Assembly: GCA_964636405.1 (NCBI GenBank)
Contig: CAZWSI010000031.1
Coordinates: forward strand, 1 to 19,457
Direction of reading: 5' to 3'
Origin: CAZKGE01 sp964636405
Lineage (GTDB): Bacteria > Bacillota > Clostridia > Christensenellales > CAG-138
Length of the DNA: 19,457 bases
Part shown: one piece after another, positions 1-6,858 of the stretch
Layout: every line of letters begins with the position of its first letter
Numbering within the stretch: the first letter of the stretch is position 1
Translations under genes and position numbers: made by a program
The notes under the pieces: generated by a model
Seen by the model: only the letters and a program-made list of their open reading frames with translations
Told to the model about the DNA's origin: nothing
The model's database searches: none

Positions 1-105
1 ATCATCCGTCCAGCTTTCCCGTCGTGAGCGGTCTTGCCATCCGACCGCTGTCGTTGCCCTATGATTATGAGTTCTACCTTCAACGCAAAGAAAGAGAGGA
101 ATTTT

Positions 106-2031
106 ATGAGTGCGCAAAATATAAATAGCCTAATTTCTGAATTTGACCAAGAAGCTCTTGCTGCAAAGGAGCGATTAACCAGTGTTTTGACGATGATATC
201 TAATGGGATGGTTCCGTCAAAAGAAGAAATGACAACCTTGGACACAGTGGTTTTTGCTTTACAAGAAAAATATCATTTTATTTGCGAAGTCACCAAGTCC
301 CTTGTTTCTGCGGATGAAATGCCTCAAGAGAACAGCCCTGTGTGCAGCTATGCTGATGCCATAGAGAAAAGTCAGGCTAATGTTCTCAAAATGCATATTG
401 CGAGTGCGAAAACGATATTAGAGAAATTTGTATGTGTGAAATCCCTCGTATCGACATACACAGAAGCGTTGGCGCCATTCCAAGCGGATGCAGCCGCAAT
501 TCTGCAGCAACTAACAACCACCGATACTGATAGTATTGAAAATTTGTCATCTGTAACAGAAGCTCCCAGTGCTTTCATTGACGCGCTTAATTCAGATAAT
601 ATTAATGCTCCTGAGGGCATACGCTTGCTGGAAAAAGTAAGTCAGTATTATCCGATGCAAGTACAGTGGGGACTTGTTGGCAAACAGTATTTCCTTGACG
701 AAAGCGGCGTTGTGGTTAATAATCACCATTCACCTGACCAGCATGATGCCGCCCCTGTCAACGACAGTAACGAAAATGCGCCATTTCTGCAGCTTGAAAA
801 GCACGCTGACGAAATTGTTGTGGATCGTACATCTCAGCTAGCCGATACCGATTCCAGTAGTTCTTCAGGCAAAGGACGAATCGAGGAAAGCATAACGGTA
901 GCAGCCGATGACATAGATGTAGAAGCTGAACAGCTGGAGTCGAATAACGATATCATTCTCGCAAAAAACAAGATAAAGATAGCTACGCCAAGTGCAAGTG
1001 CATTTCGCAAAGACGTCATTAGCATGTCACGCGCAAATCCTTCAATACGAGCTATTCTGCCATTGATGACGAATCTTGGTGCACTCACACTAGATCAGGT
1101 TTTTCTCTTCGGCGGGTATATGAATTGTTATGAAGACAACGCCGAAAGCAAAACAAACGTAGGTAAGGCTCTTGATGTGCTGTCTTCCAAGGGCTTGCTC
1201 ACCACATACGAGTGTTCCGAAGGCGAGAGCGCGCTTACGATGTATTGTCTTTCGCCCTATTGCAATTCATGTATGCGAAAAGATAGCATTGCTTCACAAA
1301 TGAAGACTTTTTGGAATGTTTCTTATGGCAACTATATAATCGTCGGCGGTGCAGAAATATCGGCGACATGTTTATCTGCTGCCATTGAAAACAACAATCT
1401 CTTGCTAAAATACTTATATTTTGCAAAGAATTCTACGAGTAGCTCTGAATTCAGCGCAGTTACATCTTCTATCAAATGGGATGGCACTAACTATAAAGTC
1501 GCTGTTGTGTATAATAACGAGACATTTACATCAACTTTAGTGAAACCCGGCGCGCATAGAAATGATGATAAGAACATCATTGTTATTTCTATTGACAAGG
1601 AGTATTCATGGGACTGTGGTGGAACACATGACCATGTATTCGTTTTGAACAATGATGTCCTTTTGCTGTATAACTCTGATGGAACGCTAATAGAGCGCGA
1701 AGCTGTTAATAGCACTACAAATAAAAACATCGAACCCGAACAGGCAGATTCTGATAATAGCGAAATCGAAAAATCCGAACCGGATGTTCAAGAACCGCTA
1801 GCGATAGAGAGCAATCCTATCGCTACAACACCTGTCAGTGAGGTTAATTCACTACAGAGCGATTCTCCAGAAGTGAAAACGGAATCAGTGAGGTCAACTG
1901 TAACGATTCATTCCTTAGCACGTCGCACATTCAATTTGTACGTAACGGTGGTAATCATACGATTCCGGGTCTTATTAGCCTGTCGTTTAGCGGAGCGGAC
2001 GGAGAAGCAATACTGCACCGTATGGATTTAA
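106..2031 (+). CDS. Unknown acidic protein with a possible winged-helix segment; C-terminus chimeric
   Basis: I do not recognise this protein. I chose the ATG at 106 because AGAGAGGA lies 5 bases upstream; the frame is open further upstream only through a TTG without a binding site. The predicted 641 residues show a mostly helical N-terminal part (about 1-190), a Ser/Asp/Glu-rich low-complexity linker (about 215-290), then a stretch around 300-375 (LGALTLDQVFLFGGY, then VGKALDVLSSKGLLTTY) that reads like a winged-helix domain. A mixed alpha/beta region follows to about 530, and then an acidic tail. From about position 1900 the frame leaves protein-like sequence and overlaps, in another frame, the tail of a cysteine desulfurase, so the true C-terminus is missing and the last 40 or so residues are probably nonsense. 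Codon use is much AT-richer than in genes to the right, which suggests transfer. No function is proposed; the winged-helix idea is an inference from pattern only. Confidence 0.6.
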   Translation: MSAQNINSLISEFDQEALAAKERLTSVLTMISNGMVPSKEEMTTLDTVVFALQEKYHFICEVTKSLVSADEMPQENSPVCSYADAIEKSQANVLKMHIASAKTILEKFVCVKSLVSTYTEALAPFQADAAAILQQLTTTDTDSIENLSSVTEAPSAFIDALNSDNINAPEGIRLLEKVSQYYPMQVQWGLVGKQYFLDESGVVVNNHHSPDQHDAAPVNDSNENAPFLQLEKHADEIVVDRTSQLADTDSSSSSGKGRIEESITVAADDIDVEAEQLESNNDIILAKNKIKIATPSASAFRKDVISMSRANPSIRAILPLMTNLGALTLDQVFLFGGYMNCYEDNAESKTNVGKALDVLSSKGLLTTYECSEGESALTMYCLSPYCNSCMRKDSIASQMKTFWNVSYGNYIIVGGAEISATCLSAAIENNNLLLKYLYFAKNSTSSSEFSAVTSSIKWDGTNYKVAVVYNNETFTSTLVKPGAHRNDDKNIIVISIDKEYSWDCGGTHDHVFVLNNDVLLLYNSDGTLIEREAVNSTTNKNIEPEQADSDNSEIEKSEPDVQEPLAIESNPIATTPVSEVNSLQSDSPEVKTESVRSTVTIHSLARRTFNLYVTVVIIRFRVLLACRLAERTEKQYCTVWI

Positions 2032-2222
2032 TGGGCATCAGCATTTCTACCGGTTCGGCTTGCAATAGTGTGAATACGAAAATTTCTCATGTGCTGAAAG
2101 CAATTAAGCTCGATGAGACTCTTGCCAAGGGAACGATTCGAATTTCATTTGGAAAGAACAATACGGAAGATGATGTATGCGCCATCGCAACGGCACTAGG
2201 AAAAATCGTTTGTACCTTTTAA
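1923..2222 (+). pseudogene. C-terminal fragment of a cysteine desulfurase (NifS/IscS-like)
   Basis: This frame encodes IPGLISLSFSG, GISISTGSACNS, ISHVLKAI and GTIRISFG, which match the order and spacing of the C-terminal third of class-V PLP-dependent cysteine desulfurases. The catalytic-loop Cys codon is at 2061-2063 and the conserved Arg follows in TIRISFG. Intact enzymes are about 380-400 residues and release sulfur from cysteine for Fe-S clusters or tRNA thiolation. Here only about 100 residues remain, and the PLP-lysine domain is absent. The frame is closed by TAA at 1845-1847, inside the preceding gene, and has no ribosome binding site. An internal ATG at 2022 could at most start a 66-residue peptide. 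The fragment therefore cannot be a working enzyme; it marks a deletion or insertion junction. The exact left limit of homology is uncertain by roughly 30 bases. Confidence 0.8.
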
Positions 2223-2343
2223 CGAAAGGGCTATGTGGTATACCCTCGCGAACGATTTATACTTGCGCTAACAAAACCTAAACCAGCGCAAACGATTTAT
2301 CTGGCATATGAACACTGTATCAAAAATATCAGCCTTTGCCATT

Positions 2344-2382
2344 GCGGGTGTTCTTAAAGGATTTAAGAACACTCGCTTTTTT
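2344..2382 (+). terminator. Rho-independent terminator after the desulfurase remnant
   Basis: An 11-base perfect stem (GTGTTCTTAAA at 2348-2358, TTTAAGAACAC at 2362-2372) with a GGA loop extends by GCG/CGC across one mismatch. It is followed by a T run at 2377-2382. It probably ended transcription of the original cysteine desulfurase gene or its operon. Confidence 0.85.
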
Positions 2383-2565
2383 ATGTTTTCAGTATCTTGG
2401 ACGGCCATAGGGTCGCCCATATCCGTGTTTTCATTCCGGCCTGCGTGGATCAAACGAAAGGATTTGATGCGGGCTTTTCTTGCAGCCGCCGCTATCCTAT
2501 GATATCCATAGTGACAGACGCGCATCTGTCCAGGATGCCGAGCAAGGACGCCGCTCTGATTTTAG

Positions 2566-2594
2566 TTGCAAATAATCGGCTGTCTTTGTATGAT
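2566..2594 (+). promoter_or_regulatory. Sigma-70-type promoter for the secreted protein / Sel1 unit
   Basis: TTGCAA (2566-2571) and TATGAT (2589-2594) are separated by 17 bases. The start would be near 2601, just before the GGGGAGG binding site of the gene at 2625. Confidence 0.65.
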
Positions 2595-2624
2595 ATATGC
2601 ATAATCTGGGGAGGTCATAGACCA

Positions 2625-3563
2625 ATGAAACAAAAGTTCCTTGCATTCCTGCTGGCCCTGACAATTCTTTTGTCAGCATTCCCTGTCGCTTTGGCAGAGG
2701 ACGAAACCATTCCTGTAGCAATCGGAAACGGATTGAAGAACTATCAAATCGTTTCGGCAGATGGGCTGGACGTGAACAACCTTACTTTGAACCAAATCCC
2801 CTATGAACCCCAATTTAACCCAAAAGGTGATATCATACTGCGTACGGGCGATTTGCTGTGTGCTAACGAGGCCCGGCGGCTTGTTGACACGGGCGATATT
2901 GAGCCTTCCCAATTTTTAATTCAAAATGGTAATTTATTAGCGCAGGGTGAAGTTTTTGTAACGATGACGGACATCAATGAGCTTCTCGCATTACTGGAAA
3001 AGTATAGCATCTCCAACATCCCGGGCGGCGCACGGCTGGATTTGAAGCTGCTGATCGCTAGTCTTCGGTCTGCACAGGATAGTCAAGCCACGCAGGAAGA
3101 AGTGGATGCTAAGTATATCAGTGCTTTAAAGGGCTTTCTTAGTAGTTACAACCTCATACTTGCCCGTAGAGACGAAAAATATCCTGAGCGGAATGAAAAT
3201 TTGGCTGCAATGGGCGCCGATGCGAACCTTAATTTACTTTTGGATAGAATCAAAAATAACATTGACAAGGGAATTTATCACGGATACGATCCAACCCCTG
3301 CTGCGGCGTTTGGGATACAGGGCAACTGGTATGTGCTGGCGTCGGGTGCCGGTACTACTATAAAAAAACTGGTAGTCAATAAGGTTTGGCCGGCGCCAAT
3401 GACGCCCGGAAACGGCTACCCCTGCCCCGGCTGCGGCAATGTAAATTGCGCTTGCGTTCCTCTGCCGCCAAGCGGCGAATCAGCCGTGCGTTCCGACAAT
3501 GCGACGCAGGGCGGCGTGGACAATCCCGGCACGGACGACGTGGACGTTCCATTCCCGAACTGA
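2625..3563 (+). CDS. Secreted protein of unknown function with C-terminal Cys cluster
   Basis: I do not recognise the family. The ATG at 2625 follows GGGGAGG, and the 312-residue product begins with a clear Sec signal peptide: a Lys n-region (MKQK), a hydrophobic core to about residue 20, and a likely cleavage after AFPVALA. This excludes the upstream in-frame extension. The mature protein has a Leu-rich helical middle (residues about 110-200) and, after KLVVNKVWPAP near residue 265, a short motif PCPGCGNVNCACVP with four Cys. That could bind a metal or form disulfides; this is inference. The tail is Gly/Asp/Pro-rich. Base composition is intermediate, rising towards the 3' end. It is 122 bases upstream of the Sel1 lipoprotein gene and, with its own promoter and no terminator between, probably forms a two-gene operon with it. 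Confidence 0.75.
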   Translation: MKQKFLAFLLALTILLSAFPVALAEDETIPVAIGNGLKNYQIVSADGLDVNNLTLNQIPYEPQFNPKGDIILRTGDLLCANEARRLVDTGDIEPSQFLIQNGNLLAQGEVFVTMTDINELLALLEKYSISNIPGGARLDLKLLIASLRSAQDSQATQEEVDAKYISALKGFLSSYNLILARRDEKYPERNENLAAMGADANLNLLLDRIKNNIDKGIYHGYDPTPAAAFGIQGNWYVLASGAGTTIKKLVVNKVWPAPMTPGNGYPCPGCGNVNCACVPLPPSGESAVRSDNATQGGVDNPGTDDVDVPFPN

Positions 3564-3685
3564 CCGCTCCGTTAGGCCCTTGCATTGCGTACGGCAATGC
3601 TTCTTTGAAACCGATCCGGGGTTCCGTCGTTACCGCTGAGAACGGAAATGAAACCAACCGAACAGACGATGAGGAGATTTGATCA

Positions 3686-4666
3686 ATGAAATGGACATAC
3701 AGTGTTTTCCTGCCGGTGATGATCGCGTGCGTTATGGCCGGTTGCCAAACTGCAGGAGAACCCGTCGCACCCGCACCTGCAACGACGGCCGCCTCGGAAG
3801 CGTCAGGGGCGCCCGCAGCAGAGCCCGGCGCTGTTGAGGAAGCCGCAAGTCCAGAGCCCGAAGCGACCCCCGCTTCGGAGCTGGAGCTTTACACAGAAGC
3901 ATTGCGCGCCTTTGCGTAGGAGGATTCCGCCCGCGCGATTGCACAGCTCACCCCGCTCGCCGAAAACGAGCTGGTTGAGGCGCAGGTTTTCTTGGGATAC
4001 TGCTATTACTACGGGGACGGCGCCGAGAAGGATGAACAGCAGGCACTGGCTTGGTTTTTAAGAGCCGCCGAGCAGGGAAGCGAGGAGGCTTGCAGTATTG
4101 CCGCATCCTTCTACCGCGATGGCATCGGGACGCAAAAGGAGCCCGCCAAGGCCTTTGCGCTGTTCCTTGGCTCGGCTGAAAGAGGCAATACCGACGTCTT
4201 CTATGACGTAGCCAATTGCTATTACTACGGCATCGGTGTAGAGCAAAGCGAAGCGGACGCGCTGAATTGGGCGAAAAAGGGCGCGGCCGAACAGGAGCCC
4301 GCCTGCCTCACCTTGCTGGGGGATTTCTACTTTTACGGAAAATGCGGCGTCGGGTTCAGGTATAAAACAGCCTTTGATTGCTACAGGCCGGCCGCCGAGC
4401 TTGGCTCTGCCAAAGCGCAGTTTCGGGTGGGGCAATGCTGCGCGGCAGGCCTTGGCACGAGGCTGAACAAGGAAGCCGCTTTCTCTTGGTTCCTGAAGTC
4501 TGCGGAACAGGATTACGCCCCTGCGCAAAACGCAGTGGCCGCCTGTTACTGGCGGGGCTACGGCGTTGAGAGGAATATCGAAACGGCAATGGAATGGTAT
4601 CAAAAAGCGGCGGAGCAGGGCTACGAACCTGCCATCAAGTTCTGTGAGCGGTTCAAAAAAGCATAA
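3686..4666 (+). pseudogene. Sel1-repeat lipoprotein interrupted by an in-frame TAG
   Basis: The ATG at 3686 (preceded by GAGGAG) opens a lipoprotein signal with lipobox MAGC (Cys20), then an Ala/Pro/Glu-rich linker. A TAG stands at 3917-3919, yet the same frame continues without gap into EDSARAIAQLTPLAENELVEAQ and six Sel1-like repeats (pattern GYCYYYGDGAEKD...ALAWFLRAAEQG, each about 36 residues) to TAA at 4664-4666. Sel1 repeats are TPR-like helical hairpins used for protein-protein contacts. The reading order is exactly that of an intact surface-anchored solenoid protein of about 326 residues, so the TAG looks like a single-base change from CAG, AAG or GAG. Possibilities are a nonsense mutation, a sequencing error, or readthrough. 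The downstream part has no ATG with a binding site; the first usable start is TTG at 3992. Genes at 13247, 16893 and 18171 use TAG as stop, which argues against a global reassignment. Confidence 0.8.
3992..4666 (+). CDS. Sel1-repeat segment downstream of the amber codon
   Basis: This is the open part of the broken lipoprotein gene after TAG 3917-3919, listed separately because it could be translated alone only from TTG 3992, which lacks a clear binding site and lies inside the first Sel1 repeat. It holds nearly all of the six repeats (224 residues). AGGAGG overlaps the TAG (3918-3923), but the nearest codon at a fitting distance is ATT 3938, a poor start. I consider independent translation unlikely and treat this as the remainder of one gene. 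Confidence 0.5.
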   Translation: MGYCYYYGDGAEKDEQQALAWFLRAAEQGSEEACSIAASFYRDGIGTQKEPAKAFALFLGSAERGNTDVFYDVANCYYYGIGVEQSEADALNWAKKGAAEQEPACLTLLGDFYFYGKCGVGFRYKTAFDCYRPAAELGSAKAQFRVGQCCAAGLGTRLNKEAAFSWFLKSAEQDYAPAQNAVAACYWRGYGVERNIETAMEWYQKAAEQGYEPAIKFCERFKKA

Positions 4667-4687
4667 GCCAGCGCAAGCAATCCTAAG

Positions 4688-4729
4688 CATCAGCGGTTTC
4701 CGGTTTAGCGGAAACCGCTGATGTTTTTT
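4688..4729 (+). terminator. Strong Rho-independent terminator of the Sel1 unit
   Basis: A perfect 15-base stem (CATCAGCGGTTTCCG at 4688-4702 with its complement at 4709-4723), a 6-base loop and six T at 4724-4729. It lies 22 bases after the Sel1 stop codon. Confidence 0.95.
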
Positions 4730-4835
4730 CGGCTCAGCTTGAATCGTCGGGGTAAAGCCGGCAGACCGGGGAGAGCGGGGCTTTTCATAAAAGACGCCGT
4801 GCTTTTTTATTGCGGTCGCAGCCGCGCAAAAACGC

Positions 4836-5390
4836 TTACAGGCCGATTTCCGCGTGTACGCCGCGCATGGCCTCCAGCGTTTCCTCGATCACTTGGTCGA
4901 GCGAAAGCCCCAGCATGTCGCAGCCGTTGAGGATCACGTCGCGGTTGACCCCCGAAGCGAAGGCTTTGTCCTTGAATTTTTTCTTGACGCTCTTGAGCTC
5001 CATGTCCACGACGCTTCGCGAGGGACGCATATAGGCGGCCGCGGTGACAAGGCCGGTCAGCTCGTCGATGGTATAGAGCGCCTTTTCCATATCGCTTTCC
5101 GGCTTAACCTCGGTGCAGAGGCCGTAGCCGTGGGCGCACACCGCGCGCACGAACGCGTCGTCGAAGCCCGCCTCGAGCAGCAGCCGGGGCGCGATTTGCA
5201 AATGCTCCGCCGGCCATCTTTCATAATCGATATCGTGGAGCAGCCCGACCATTCCCCAATAATCCGCGTCCTCGCCATAGCGCGCGGCAAAGCGCCGCAT
5301 CACGGCCTCGACGGACAGCGCGTGCCGCCAAAGCGCGTCGCTTTCATTATATTGCTTCCAGAGCGCGACGGCTTCCTCGCGTGTGAGCAT
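4836..5390 (-). CDS. HD-domain phosphohydrolase-like protein
   Basis: The 184-residue product carries an HD signature: His23, then His52-Asp53 in GLLHDIDYERWPAEH, followed by a further His in AHGYG. HD proteins are metal-dependent phosphohydrolases acting mainly on nucleotides or cyclic nucleotides. The segment ALYTIDELTGLVTAAAYMRP and the KSVKKKFKDKAFA stretch are typical of small stand-alone HDIG proteins of Clostridia and related bacteria, whose substrate is not established. I chose the ATG at 5388-5390 because GGAGGA lies 6-7 bases upstream. The in-frame ATG at 5444 is rejected, as it falls inside the -10 box of a near-consensus promoter (5443-5470). It is divergent from mtaD and appears monocistronic. 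No substrate is inferred. Confidence 0.85.
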   Translation of the reverse strand: MLTREEAVALWKQYNESDALWRHALSVEAVMRRFAARYGEDADYWGMVGLLHDIDYERWPAEHLQIAPRLLLEAGFDDAFVRAVCAHGYGLCTEVKPESDMEKALYTIDELTGLVTAAAYMRPSRSVVDMELKSVKKKFKDKAFASGVNRDVILNGCDMLGLSLDQVIEETLEAMRGVHAEIGL

Positions 5391-5442
5391 GTTGAGATCC
5401 TCCTTGTTCGCTTTCCCGCAGGATATTTCGATGTTTTCTTGC

Positions 5443-5470
5443 ATTATATATATTTGCGCGGGGATGTCAA
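5443..5470 (-). promoter_or_regulatory. Near-consensus promoter of the HD-domain gene
   Basis: On the minus strand, TTGACA (5465-5470) and TATAAT (5443-5448) with a 16-base spacer. The start would be near 5436, giving a leader of about 46 bases before the ATG at 5390. Confidence 0.85.
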
Positions 5471-5563
5471 GGGCTTCGGCGCGGGTGGCTCTTTTCCTAT
5501 TGTAGCTTTACGCGGAATTGGCTTAAGCGGCGCTTCTTCCCGTTCCCCTTTTTTGCGCCCTAT

Positions 5564-5571
5564 GGTATAAT
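5564..5571 (+). promoter_or_regulatory. Extended -10 promoter of mtaD, probably leaderless
   Basis: TGGTATAAT (5563-5571) is an extended -10 element. The ATG of mtaD is at 5578, only 6 bases after the box, where transcription would normally start. No good -35 is seen at 17 bases and there is no ribosome binding site between box and ATG. Confidence 0.6.
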
Positions 5572-5577
5572 CCCCAT

Positions 5578-6858
5578 ATGAAGATTCGATTCTATCACGC
5601 AAATGTCGCCCTGCTCTCCGATCAAGCGTCCCTCCTGGCGGGCGAGGTACGCACCGAGGGGGATAAAATCGCGTACGTCGGGCCGGACGCGCCGCCCGAG
5701 GGCGCGCGCTTCGACCGCGAGATCGATTGCCGGGGCGGGCTGCTGCTTCCGGGCTTTTGCAACGCGCATTCCCACGCTGGCATGACCTTTTTGCGCTCCT
5801 TTGCCGATGATATTCCCTTGCAGGAATGGCTTATGCAGAGGGTTTTGCCTGCCGAGGCCAAGCTAACAGCGGACGACGCGTATATTTTTACCAGACTCGC
5901 CATTTTGGAATGCCTTTCGGGCGGAATCACCTCCATATTCGACATGTACATGTTCCGCGACGCGGTGGCGGCGGCGGCGATTGATTCGGGCTTTCGCGCG
6001 GTGCTCATGGACGGGGTCAACGATTACGGCGGTTCGCCGGAGCGGACGGAGAGCGAGATGGCCCGCCTTTGCGGCAAAAGCCCGCTTATCACCATGCAAA
6101 CGGGCGTTCACGCCGAGTATACGACCTCTGAGCCGCTTTTAAAAAGCATGATCGCGTTCGGGCGCGAGAAAAAAATGCCCTTTTTTGCCCACGCGTCCGA
6201 AACCAAGAACGAGGTCGAGGGCTGCATCGCGCGCCACGGCCTGCCACCCATCGAATACTTTGATTCGCTTGGCGCGTTTGAATACGGCGGCGCGCTTTTT
6301 CACTGCGTGCACGCCACGGAGCGCGAAATGGACATCATGGCCGAAAAGGGCGTATACGCCGTCACCTGCCCCGCCTCGAATCTGAAGCTGGGCAGCGGAA
6401 TCGCGCCCGTGACGGAGCTGCTCGCGCGCGGCGTGCCGCTCGCCATCGGAACGGACGGCCCGGCCAGCAACAACGCGCAGGATTTTTTCCGGGAAATGTA
6501 CCTGACTGCCTGCCTGCAAAAGGCGCGGTGCGGCGCGGACGCGCTCGGCGCGCGCAGGGTGCTTTCCTTCGCTACGCGCGGCGGCGCGCTCGCCATGGGG
6601 CTGCCTTTCTGCGGGCTGCTGGAAGCGGGCTTGCAGGCCGACCTTACGCTGATTGGCCTGGATAGGCCCAATATGCGCCCCGTGCACGACGCGCTCAATA
6701 ACCTTGTGTACGCGGGCGGCCGGGAGAACGTTTCGCTCACCATGGTGGCGGGCCGGATTTTGTACGAAAACGGCCGCTTCGCAATCGGCGAGGAGCCGGA
6801 GGCGATCTACGAAAAGGCGCGCATCGCGGCGGCGCGCATAACGGGGAGGCAAGCATGA
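5578..6858 (+). CDS. mtaD: Amidohydrolase, MtaD-like 5-methylthioadenosine/S-adenosylhomocysteine deaminase
   Basis: The 426-residue protein has the complete metal-binding pattern of the ATZ/TRZ amidohydrolases: NAHSH (His64, His66), His205 in PFFAHASE, and Asp293 in IGTDGPASNN. Surrounding blocks TGVHAEYT (His178), HASETKNEVE, HCVHATEREMDIMAEKG and CPASNLKLGSGIAPV are those of MTA/SAH deaminases, which hydrolyse the 6-amino group of 5'-methylthioadenosine or S-adenosylhomocysteine to the inosine form in the cytosol. Length is normal (about 430). The exact substrate among adenosine-type compounds cannot be told from sequence. Its stop overlaps the rmlA start (ATGA), so it is translationally coupled to two nucleotide-sugar genes, an unusual context. 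The ATG at 5578 has no binding site but lies at the expected transcription start. The next in-frame Met (residue 69) is inside the catalytic domain. Confidence 0.88.
   Translation: MKIRFYHANVALLSDQASLLAGEVRTEGDKIAYVGPDAPPEGARFDREIDCRGGLLLPGFCNAHSHAGMTFLRSFADDIPLQEWLMQRVLPAEAKLTADDAYIFTRLAILECLSGGITSIFDMYMFRDAVAAAAIDSGFRAVLMDGVNDYGGSPERTESEMARLCGKSPLITMQTGVHAEYTTSEPLLKSMIAFGREKKMPFFAHASETKNEVEGCIARHGLPPIEYFDSLGAFEYGGALFHCVHATEREMDIMAEKGVYAVTCPASNLKLGSGIAPVTELLARGVPLAIGTDGPASNNAQDFFREMYLTACLQKARCGADALGARRVLSFATRGGALAMGLPFCGLLEAGLQADLTLIGLDRPNMRPVHDALNNLVYAGGRENVSLTMVAGRILYENGRFAIGEEPEAIYEKARIAAARITGRQA

Larger units (their letters stand above)
2223..2624. other. Intergenic stretch of about 400 bases with small repeats
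   Basis: I see no convincing gene here. It contains a 13-base direct repeat with one mismatch (2248-2260 and 2288-2300, unit GCRAACGATTTAT), a 7-base inverted repeat TTGCGCT/AGCGCAA (2263-2269 and 2285-2291), a terminator (2344-2382), two small dyads at 2497-2511 (CTATG/CATAG) and 2513-2530 (GACAGA/TCTGTC), and a promoter near the right end. Short open frames in it have no binding site and no recognisable protein. Confidence 0.6.

Noticed and set aside
27..49. Hairpin AGCGGTC/GACCGCT at the left edge as a terminator
   Set aside because: A 7-base stem without a T run; nothing is known of what lies to the left.
2397..2624. N-terminal extension of the secreted protein gene
   Set aside because: The extension runs through the promoter; the signal peptide and binding site fix the start at 2625.
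3686..4666. Genome-wide reassignment of TAG to a sense codon
   Set aside because: Three other genes in the window (stops at 13247-13249, 16893-16895, 18171-18173) end in TAG where the family length or context fits a true stop.
5391..5444. Longer start for the HD-domain gene at 5444
   Set aside because: That ATG is inside the -10 box, so it could not be in the transcript; ATG 5390 has a perfect binding site.
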